Source: Paractinoplanes ovalisporus (GTDB lineage Bacteria; Actinomycetota; Actinomycetes; Mycobacteriales; Micromonosporaceae). Taken from it: a stretch of DNA of 64,000 nt. Of this stretch, positions 7,862 through 14,999 are shown piece after piece (the first letter of the stretch is position 1; every line of letters begins with the position of its first letter). The position numbers were made by a program, and so were the translations under genes. Location: positions 1,178,001 through 1,242,000 of the forward strand of contig NZ_JAENHP010000001.1 in NCBI RefSeq assembly GCF_016834655.1. The letters run 5' to 3'. Under the pieces are notes generated by a model. It was not told where the DNA came from. It made no database searches and saw nothing but the letters and a program-made list of their open reading frames with translations.

Positions 7862-8848
7862 ATGACCACGACGACCTTCGAATCCTGGGAACTGCCGGCC
7901 CGGCTCGCCCTCGGCGACCTCGGGGTCGGCTACCACACGGCGAACCCGATCATCGAGGACGCGCGGGCCCACTGCGAGAGCACCGGTCAGAGCCCGTACG
8001 AGGCGTTCGGCGAGCCCCGGGTGTTCGCGGCGCGGGCGGCCGCCGACGTGCCGGTGGAGTTGCGGGAAGCGGTCGACCGTGAGGGCATGACGCCCTCGGA
8101 CTACCTCAGCGGCCAGTTGTTCGCCCTCACGCTGCTCGTCCTCGTGGCGACGCCGCTGTTCGCCGCGATCGACCGGACCTGGACGTTCCCGGCGACCACG
8201 GCCGGCCTGACCGGTCTCGCGCTACTGGCGGCGACGTTCTTCGGTGCGCACGGCGTGCCGCAGGCGGTGCGCGCCTCGGGCCGGCCCCACCTGGTGAAGT
8301 ACTGCTACCTCGGGGTGGTGGTCCTGATTCTGGCCACGGCGACGGCGTTCACGACGCTGCCCCGCGAGCACCTGTTCCCGATCCCGGTTCTGGCCGTCGT
8401 CGGGGTCGCGGCGGCCGCCCTGGCGTGGCAGGGCCGGGCCCCGAAGAAGCCGCAGGGCCCGGCCGCACGGGCTCCGGAACCCGAGGATGCCGACGCCTGG
8501 TTCAAGCGCCTGGACGGTCTGCTGGTCGGCCGCTACGACCTGCCGCCGGACCGCGCCGCCGAGCTGACGCGTGGGGTCCGGGCCCGCAGCCGGTCGCCGC
8601 GGGAGGAATTCGGGCCGGTCGAGGAGTACGCGCGGCAGCTTCAGGAGAACGAGCCCGTACGGAAGGTGCCGTTCTGGCGCACCCGACCGGCTCACATCGT
8701 CGGCATCCTGGTCGGGATCAGCCTCGCCGTGCAGGCGTTCCTCGGCTGGCGGGCGGACGGCGTGTGGTGGGCCGCCTGGTTCATCGCCCTCCCGGGCGCC
8801 CTCGGTGGCCTGTATTTCCTGGTGCGGGAGATCCGCCGGAAGCGCTGA
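7862..8848 (+). CDS. Multi-pass membrane protein with two HAAS-like segments
   Basis: This 328-aa protein of unknown role has two helical motifs resembling HAAS/DUF1700 domains, which occur in small envelope-associated regulators. One is near residues 10-58 (EDARAHCESTGQSPYEAFGEP) and a second near 215-262 (LLVGRYDLPPDRAAELTRGV). Between and after them are about six membrane helices (roughly 85-180 and 278-322). The ATG at 7862 lacks a clear ribosome site. It starts 82 bp after the response regulator and could be co-transcribed. The HAAS assignment is by pattern only. Confidence 0.75.
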   Translation: MTTTTFESWELPARLALGDLGVGYHTANPIIEDARAHCESTGQSPYEAFGEPRVFAARAAADVPVELREAVDREGMTPSDYLSGQLFALTLLVLVATPLFAAIDRTWTFPATTAGLTGLALLAATFFGAHGVPQAVRASGRPHLVKYCYLGVVVLILATATAFTTLPREHLFPIPVLAVVGVAAAALAWQGRAPKKPQGPAARAPEPEDADAWFKRLDGLLVGRYDLPPDRAAELTRGVRARSRSPREEFGPVEEYARQLQENEPVRKVPFWRTRPAHIVGILVGISLAVQAFLGWRADGVWWAAWFIALPGALGGLYFLVREIRRKR

Positions 8849-8859
8849 GGGCCGGCCGG

Positions 8860-9357
8860 TCAGCTCAGGGCGGCCAGGAAGGGCCGGCTCTCGGCGGACG
8901 GGGTGAGCAGGGTGACCGCGGAGCCGTCGGTGAAGTCGAGGCGCAGACGGCCGTCCTGCTCGGTGGCCGAGGCGACCTCCTCGCGGGGGCACTCCCACCG
9001 CACGCTCAGAGCCGTCGCCTCGCCGGTGGACGAGCGGAACACGTCACGCCAGCCGCCCCGGCGCTTGGCCAGGACCATCAGGCGCTGGTCGGTGACGGCC
9101 AGCAGCCGCGGGTCGGTGACGATGCGGATGTGCTCGTCCATGGCGACGGCCCGGCTGCGCGGCCGGCCGTGCAGGCCCCGGCGGTTCTCGGGAACGGCCG
9201 AGGAGGGACGACGGAAGCGCCACGGGGACAGGTCGGCCTTGGTGAGGTCGGCCAGCGTACGGCCGTCGGCCCGGCTCGCCCACACGGCGGCGCGGAAGGT
9301 CTCGCCCGGGCGCAGATTTTCCCGCACCTGGGCCTCGACCTCGGCGTCGGAGTTCAC
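8860..9357 (-). CDS. Hypothetical protein with PH-like (bPH) C-terminal domain
   Basis: This 165-aa soluble protein starts at the GTG at 9357, preceded by GGGGAGCGG. The first 70 residues are unremarkable. From about 75 the pattern IRIVTDPRLLAVTDQRLMVLAKR, followed by alternating strands to a terminal helix (SRPFLAAL), resembles bacterial pleckstrin-homology-like domains. It follows the 575-aa gene by 35 nt and is the last gene of a three-gene minus operon led by a DUF2235 hydrolase. No catalytic motif is visible. Confidence 0.75.
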   Translation of the reverse strand: MNSDAEVEAQVRENLRPGETFRAAVWASRADGRTLADLTKADLSPWRFRRPSSAVPENRRGLHGRPRSRAVAMDEHIRIVTDPRLLAVTDQRLMVLAKRRGGWRDVFRSSTGEATALSVRWECPREEVASATEQDGRLRLDFTDGSAVTLLTPSAESRPFLAALS

Positions 9358-9392
9358 GGTCCCGCTCCCCTCGTCCGGACGACCTGCGGGTA

Positions 9393-11120
9393 TCAGTCGA
9401 CCACGCCGGTCAGGAGCTCCCGCAGGTGGGTCACGTCGCGGCCGGCCACAACACGCTCCAGCTCGGCGACGGTCACCGATTCGCGGCGGGCCCGGGCGAT
9501 CACCCGCCGGGCGCGTTCGATGACCGGGTGGTCGGTGTCCTCCGGCATCCGTTCGGCCTCGGCCAGCCGGCCCGTCAGCTCGACCACGCCGGCCCGGTCC
9601 TGGGCCTGGAGGACTTCGAAGAGTTCCGTACGGGCGGAGACCCACACGGCGGGCAGGGCGTTCTCGAAGTGCAGGCGGTCGAGGCGGGCCAGCAGCGCGG
9701 CCCCGCGGCCGGGCCAGCGTGACGCGGACCGGTCGCGCACATCGAGGGCGCGGCGGATGAGTTCGGGTCGTAGCCGGCCCATCAGGCGGGTGTCCAGGTC
9801 GACGTGGTGCAGGCTGGTGCCCATGCCCACGCCGCCCACCCCGAGGTTCACGGCCGTCCGCATGTGGTCGGGCAGCATTCCGGCCGAGATGTAGGTGTCC
9901 AGGCCTGTCTCGTGGGCGTGGTGGACGAGCCCGAGCAGGTGTCCGAACGACAGCTGCTCGACGACCGGGACGGCCGGAACCTGGTTGGACGAGCCGTCCC
10001 ACGCGATCCGGTCGAAACCGCCGTCGCGCACCAGCTCGATCCCGAGGGTGGCGACGTCGAACGGCTCCGAGACGAGCACAGGTGCGCCCGCGCGGTCGTC
10101 CACGATCGGGGTGTTGAGGCTGAGCGCCGCCGTGAGGGTCTGGCGCGAGGGATCCCGTACGACGTTGCCCGCCACCGCCCGCATGAACTCGACCGCCTCG
10201 GCCGCCGTCATGTGCTCCAGGCCCAGCTTGCAGTCGGCGATGCCGTGCATGAACATGGCCGCGACCGCCGCCGCGTACAGGTGGACCGTTTTGAGCAGGT
10301 CGCGCGTGAACGACTCGCTCTCAAAGACCGGACGCCCGATGAACACGCTGCACGGAGCATCGGTGCCGGTGTGCAGGCGCACCCGGGCGGCGTCGACGAC
10401 GGCGGGCATCCGGTAGGGCTCGACCTTCTCGCGGTCGAACTCCCGGTCCCGGTCGATGTGCTCGACGTGCACGACAAGACCGCGCGTCAGGTCAGGCCCG
10501 CGGCAGGTCACCCGCATGTGCGAGTCACCCGGATCCGCCACCGACAGGGCGGTCGGGAAGCGGCGGAAACCCGGGACCCCGATCGACCGGTACGGGCCGG
10601 TCAGCGCGACCCCCCGGTCGAGACAGCGGTAGGCGGCCTGGATCGCTGCGGCCTCACCGGCAGCCGGACGGTGGTCGTCGTGGCGACTGTGGGACAGCAG
10701 GCCGGTCACCGCGTCGAGGAACTCCGCGTCGTTCTCCTCACGGCCGACGGTGATGCGTACCCGGTCCGGCTCGGCGTGCAGCTCGGCCGGGCCGTCCTGC
10801 CGGTGCCCGTGCAGGCTCAGAACGTCGGCGTAGACATCGACGAGTTCGGCCGTGGTGCGCGCCGTCATGGCCTGGCCGGCCAACTCCACCGTCTTGTCCA
10901 CGACGGGCGCGGTTCCCGGGTGATCGCGCCGCAGCTCCGAGGCGAGGGCGGCCGCCCGACGATATACCTCGGCCAGGCTGTGGCGGTGCTGCAGCGGCGT
11001 GGGCTCACGTTTGGCGAAACCGCCGGCCGCCGTGAGTTTCTCGTCCTCCGCCATCGTCTCGAGCAGGGTGTGCACCCGGTCGAGGACCAGCCGGCGGAAA
11101 TCCCCGGCGGTGAGGATCAC
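9393..11120 (-). CDS. Uncharacterised 575-aa protein, TIM-barrel-like C-terminal half
   Basis: I do not recognise a named family. The GTG at 11120 overlaps the upstream DUF2235 stop by four bases (GTGA), so the two are translationally coupled. The N-terminal half is mostly helical and charged. The region about 300-500 alternates hydrophobic strands and helices (FDRIAWDG, LSFGHLLGLVHHAHETGLDT) and ends in a Gly-rich loop LGVGGVGMGTSLH, like a phosphate-binding loop of a (beta/alpha)8 barrel. The last 100 residues are Arg-rich helices. No membrane segment or signal peptide is evident. The coupling suggests the product acts with the hydrolase, possibly on a phosphorylated or lipid substrate. Confidence 0.8.
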   Translation of the reverse strand: MILTAGDFRRLVLDRVHTLLETMAEDEKLTAAGGFAKREPTPLQHRHSLAEVYRRAAALASELRRDHPGTAPVVDKTVELAGQAMTARTTAELVDVYADVLSLHGHRQDGPAELHAEPDRVRITVGREENDAEFLDAVTGLLSHSRHDDHRPAAGEAAAIQAAYRCLDRGVALTGPYRSIGVPGFRRFPTALSVADPGDSHMRVTCRGPDLTRGLVVHVEHIDRDREFDREKVEPYRMPAVVDAARVRLHTGTDAPCSVFIGRPVFESESFTRDLLKTVHLYAAAVAAMFMHGIADCKLGLEHMTAAEAVEFMRAVAGNVVRDPSRQTLTAALSLNTPIVDDRAGAPVLVSEPFDVATLGIELVRDGGFDRIAWDGSSNQVPAVPVVEQLSFGHLLGLVHHAHETGLDTYISAGMLPDHMRTAVNLGVGGVGMGTSLHHVDLDTRLMGRLRPELIRRALDVRDRSASRWPGRGAALLARLDRLHFENALPAVWVSARTELFEVLQAQDRAGVVELTGRLAEAERMPEDTDHPVIERARRVIARARRESVTVAELERVVAGRDVTHLRELLTGVVD

Positions 11121-12244
11121 GGCGCTTCCGGGCGGCGGGTCGTGGACGTCGCGGCCGGGCCCATGACGGCGGCGTCGCTGTTGGTCGCGTGGGCGGTCGG
11201 CTTGTCGCGGCGCACCACCTTCGACGGCTTGCGGGCGCCGTCGCTGCCCCAGACCCAGCGCCGGTAGGGCCACTTGTCGTCGTTGAAGATCTCGAGGCGG
11301 GGCAGTTGCTCCATCAGTCCCCACACGACATTCGACGAGTCCGTCATCGGGGGCGTGGAGTCCGGCTCCGCGAGGAACTTCAGCGCCTCCGGGGTCAGCA
11401 CCAGACCGGGGGCGTCGTGCAGGGCCTCGCCGAGCATCCAGCGCAGCGTGATGTCACCGGCGCCGATGTCGCTGTGGAAGCCGGTGAACCACACCTCGGC
11501 GATGGTCTGGCGGGCGTAGCGGGGGCGGTCGGAATCCCGTACGCGGTCCATCGCCTTGCCCTCGGCCTTGTCCATGTCGAGCTGGCCCCAGGTGGTGGCC
11601 TTGAACCAGGCCCGCCGCTCGTGCACGGCGAGGGCGTGGGCCACGTGCCGGACGATCGGGTTGTGGCGCAGATGCGGCAGCTTGGTCGGAACCAGACCGC
11701 CGTACGACTTCACGGTGTCCCAGACCCCCAGAAACTCGATCTCGGGGACACGGTTGGCGGTGACAGCCGGCGGCTGCATCGGCTTGAACTGCCGCCAGGC
11801 CCGGTCGAAGGTGCGGCGGTCGGCGCGTTCCGGAAGCCCGCAGCGGTAGATCAGCCCGGCCAGCGCCCGCACCGCGAAGGCGCCCCGGCTGAACCCGAAC
11901 AGATAGATCCGGTCGCCGGGATCGGTGTGCAGCGCGGCCAGCCTCAGATACATCTCCCGGATGAGCGGCTTGAGCCCATAGCCGAAGCCGAGCCCCAGAA
12001 CCCGGAGCATGGCGGTGTGCGCCTCCAGCCACGATTCCCGGGGCGTGAACACCTGCAGCGCCGGCCGGTCGGCGCCGACCGCGGAGATGCGGGTGCCGTT
12101 GGTGCCGACGCCTTGCGCGTACACGGCAACCTGCCGCTCCGGGTCGCTCAGGTCGAGGAACCGGATCAGCCGGGTCACGTTGGTGGGTTCGCCGTCGAAG
12201 GTGTTGCCGGTGCCGTCGCAGCAGATCACGATCGTGCGGGCCAT
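11117..12244 (-). CDS. DUF2235-family alpha/beta hydrolase
   Basis: This 375-aa putative lipase/esterase has the DUF2235 opening (IVICCDGTGNTFDGEPTNVTRL) and nucleophile elbow GFSRGA at about residue 128. Further conserved segments are FLGVWDTVKSYGG and WFTGFHSDIGAG, the last carrying the expected catalytic Asp/His environment. DUF2235 includes the Tle1 phospholipase effectors of type VI secretion. No secretion genes are nearby and there is no signal peptide, so a housekeeping or lipid-remodelling role is more likely. An upstream GTG at 12259 is an alternative start. It leads the minus operon with the 575-aa and PH-like genes. Confidence 0.85.
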   Translation of the reverse strand: MARTIVICCDGTGNTFDGEPTNVTRLIRFLDLSDPERQVAVYAQGVGTNGTRISAVGADRPALQVFTPRESWLEAHTAMLRVLGLGFGYGLKPLIREMYLRLAALHTDPGDRIYLFGFSRGAFAVRALAGLIYRCGLPERADRRTFDRAWRQFKPMQPPAVTANRVPEIEFLGVWDTVKSYGGLVPTKLPHLRHNPIVRHVAHALAVHERRAWFKATTWGQLDMDKAEGKAMDRVRDSDRPRYARQTIAEVWFTGFHSDIGAGDITLRWMLGEALHDAPGLVLTPEALKFLAEPDSTPPMTDSSNVVWGLMEQLPRLEIFNDDKWPYRRWVWGSDGARKPSKVVRRDKPTAHATNSDAAVMGPAATSTTRRPEAP

Positions 12245-12369
12245 GCCCCTGCTTAGCACTGTCCGCCGACGGTCACAGTCGGCCCAGCGACACCCGGCTT
12301 GAGTCGATCACGAGCAGCCGCTAGCAATAGGAGCCCACTGGACGATCCACCGCACGGATGGAGTGCGCG

Positions 12370-13176
12370 ATGACAGAGGTCTCCCTTTCCTTCGGTTACG
12401 TGAAGCTGGACAACAACGTCGGCCCGAACACCGGCCACGACTACCCTGTGCTCGACGCGACGGACGCCAGCTTGAGCGGCCTCCCGATCGGGCCGGGCTG
12501 CGACGCCACCACCGGGCTCTACGCGGTGACGTTCCAGGTCCTCTCCCTGTGGATCGAGGATCTGCCCGACTTCGGATCGAACGAGGTTCTCTTCAAGCTG
12601 AGCGGACAGACCCGGGCCGGCGAAGACCCGAATCTGCGGGTGGACACGGCCGTCGACTTCAACTTCCGGGTCCCCGACCGGAACCGGGCATCCATCGACT
12701 TCGCGCTCGGCTTCACCAATGTCCTTCTCAGGAACCGGCTGGTCATCGGACTGCAGCTCATCGAGCTCGACAAGGACGCCAGCGCTTACTACAAGAAGGT
12801 CAAGGACGCCATCAGTCCCGAGACCGGGCGGCAGCTGATCGACGTCCTCAAGGGCGTGCCCTATCTCGAACTGGCCACGAGTGTCGCCGATGGACTCATC
12901 GAGGCGTTCGGCAAGAACGACTCCGACCAGGTGTGGTCGTCGAACCCGGTGTTCGCCGTGCGGCCCGCGCCCGGCGCACCTTTCCTGCGCACCGGTATCT
13001 ACGTCGCCTACGAGAATCCTTGCGACGACCTCCCGCCGGCCGCACTCACCTATCGGGACCGCCGCGTCAGACTGGCCGACAGTGCCGAGCAGGCCGAGTT
13101 CAAGCGCAACTTCCTGGTCTTCTCGTTGATGATCGAGCCCGCTCCCGCCTCCGTGTCGGCGAAGCTGACGTCCTGA
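12370..13176 (+). CDS. Hypothetical protein, beta-rich N-terminus
   Basis: This is an unrecognised 268-aa protein divergent from the DUF2235 operon. The ATG at 12370 is chosen because GGAG lies six bases upstream; ATG 12358 is the longer alternative. The first 100 residues alternate strands (VSLSFGYVKLDNNVGPNTG, LYAVTFQVLSLWIED) and the centre is helical (YYKKVKDAISPETGRQLIDVL). No signal peptide, membrane helix or catalytic motif is visible. It may be functionally linked to the divergent hydrolase operon, with which it shares a 125-bp promoter region. Confidence 0.75.
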   Translation: MTEVSLSFGYVKLDNNVGPNTGHDYPVLDATDASLSGLPIGPGCDATTGLYAVTFQVLSLWIEDLPDFGSNEVLFKLSGQTRAGEDPNLRVDTAVDFNFRVPDRNRASIDFALGFTNVLLRNRLVIGLQLIELDKDASAYYKKVKDAISPETGRQLIDVLKGVPYLELATSVADGLIEAFGKNDSDQVWSSNPVFAVRPAPGAPFLRTGIYVAYENPCDDLPPAALTYRDRRVRLADSAEQAEFKRNFLVFSLMIEPAPASVSAKLTS

Positions 13177-13183
13177 ATCACGG

Positions 13184-14950
13184 CTACTCGGGAATTCTCT
13201 CTTCCGAGAAGGGGGTGGTGACGCCGGTGTAGGCGAGGTGCATGACCATGCCGTTCGAGGCGTGCATGAAGTTGTGGCAGTGGTCCATCCAGATGCCGGG
13301 GTTGTCGGCCACGAACTCGATCTCGTAGACCTCGCCCGAGCCGACGTTGAGCGTGTCCGTCCACCAGGGACTTCCGGTGGCCGGGGCGCCGTTGCGGGCC
13401 AGCACCCGCACCCGGTGGCCATGCAGGTGGAACGGGTGGTCGACGGTGCTTCGGCTGGCGATCCGCACCCGAACCCGGTCGCCGCGGTCGACCTCCAGCG
13501 ACGGCACGGCCGGATAGAGGCGGCCGTTGATCGAGCTGCTCACAAAACCGATCCGGCCCTCGCTGAACCCGAAACCGTCGTCCAGCCGCAGATCGAACGT
13601 GCGCTGGTAGGGGCCGCCGGCCGGAGCGGGGCCGGATCCGTACGTGAGCGGGTCGAAGGTGTCGCCGCCGGTGGACGGGAGCGCGGCCGCGGCACCGTCG
13701 GGGCTGAACGCCAGCGAGGCGTCCGCGGCCCCGGCGAGCGTGACCGGGCCGGCCGGCATGGTGAACGTGACGTCGTAGCGGCCGCCCGCGGCGAGCACGA
13801 GCCCGGTTCCCGCCTTCAACGGCGTGGGGGCCTGCACCGCGTTGCCGTCGATCGCGGCCACCCGGAACTCGGTGCCGGCCAGCTGCACCCGCTGTGGCTC
13901 CTCGGAGCTGTTGACCAGGCGGAGCAACACGTTGCGGCCCGCGGCGACGGCCTCGCGGGCGGGGCGGTCGGCGCGGTCGAGGGCCAGGGCGCCGGGCTCG
14001 GGCCAGGCGTGGGTGAAGACCGTACGCTCGTAGCCCTCGTACGGCGTGGGCTCCTCGACGATCAGGGCGCCGAACAAGCCCTTGCGCACGTTGAGCCGGC
14101 CGTCGCGATGCGTGTGGTACCAGAAGGTTCCCGTACGGGTGGGGATGAACCGATAGACGTGCCGGGCGCCTGGCATCACGGCGTCCTGGGTCACGCCGGG
14201 CACACCGTCCTCGGCGTTGGGCACGTCGACACCGTGCCAGTGCGCGGTGACCCCCTCGCTGACGTTCTCGTTGACCAGCGTGACCTCGACCAGCTGTCCC
14301 TTGCGGGCGCGGATCTCGGGGCCGGGCGACTGCCCGTTGAACGTGAGCGCGTCGACCGTACGGCCCGAATCCAGGGTCACCCTGCCCCGGGCGGCGACCA
14401 GAGTGACCCGTACGTCGGGCGTCTGGTTCTTCGGCCCGGTGAGCTGGTCGACGTGCAACTGCCTGATGCCGGAGTGCTGGTGCCCGGTCGCGGCCGCGTT
14501 GGCCCGGTCGTTGAGCGTCAGCGTCACGCCCGGAACCAGCAGCACGGTCACCGCCAGCCAGAGCAGGCGCCGGCGGCCGAACGCGGCGACCAGCGCCAGG
14601 GCCACGGCGGAACCGGCGAGCACGAAGGGCGCGTCCTGCGGGGCGGTCGGCGCGAGCAACCACCAGACCGACAGCACCCCACCGGCCGCGCTCACGTGGG
14701 CGGCCGTCCGGCTCGGCTTCCACACCGCCCACGCGGCCGGGAACAGGGCCAGCGGCACCTGGATCAGCAGGCGGGTGTCGGCCAGCAGCACGCCACCGGT
14801 CAGCAGGAGGAGGGCGAGCACCAGGCGGGCGGCGGCCAGCACGGCCAGCACGACCATCCAGCGGCGGGTCGCCTGGATACCGCCGACGGGCGCGGCGATC
14901 AGCGTCAGGACGGCGACCGTCATGTCGATCAGGAGCAGGGTTCCGTACAT
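13184..14950 (-). CDS. Membrane-anchored multicopper oxidase
   Basis: This laccase-like oxidase (588 aa) transfers electrons from a substrate to O2 at a trinuclear copper centre. The N-terminal 175 residues contain about five membrane helices, an unusual anchor. The exported domain has all four copper motifs: HWHG, HTH, HPFHLHGH and the C-terminal HCHNFMHASNGM (type-1 copper Cys with two His and an axial Met). The start at 14950 gives the first helix directly; longer in-frame starts exist. It may detoxify Cu(I) or oxidise phenolics at the cell surface. It stands alone, tail-to-tail with the gene ending at 13176. Confidence 0.9.
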   Translation of the reverse strand: MYGTLLLIDMTVAVLTLIAAPVGGIQATRRWMVVLAVLAAARLVLALLLLTGGVLLADTRLLIQVPLALFPAAWAVWKPSRTAAHVSAAGGVLSVWWLLAPTAPQDAPFVLAGSAVALALVAAFGRRRLLWLAVTVLLVPGVTLTLNDRANAAATGHQHSGIRQLHVDQLTGPKNQTPDVRVTLVAARGRVTLDSGRTVDALTFNGQSPGPEIRARKGQLVEVTLVNENVSEGVTAHWHGVDVPNAEDGVPGVTQDAVMPGARHVYRFIPTRTGTFWYHTHRDGRLNVRKGLFGALIVEEPTPYEGYERTVFTHAWPEPGALALDRADRPAREAVAAGRNVLLRLVNSSEEPQRVQLAGTEFRVAAIDGNAVQAPTPLKAGTGLVLAAGGRYDVTFTMPAGPVTLAGAADASLAFSPDGAAAALPSTGGDTFDPLTYGSGPAPAGGPYQRTFDLRLDDGFGFSEGRIGFVSSSINGRLYPAVPSLEVDRGDRVRVRIASRSTVDHPFHLHGHRVRVLARNGAPATGSPWWTDTLNVGSGEVYEIEFVADNPGIWMDHCHNFMHASNGMVMHLAYTGVTTPFSEERIPE

Positions 14951-14999
14951 CGCACCACGATCGGCCGCGGACCGGCCGGCCCGCGTCGGCACCCGATGC

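Noticed and set aside
11117..12244. Type VI secretion phospholipase effector
   Set aside because: No Hcp, VgrG, immunity gene or other secretion component is nearby, and the organism appears to be an actinomycete.
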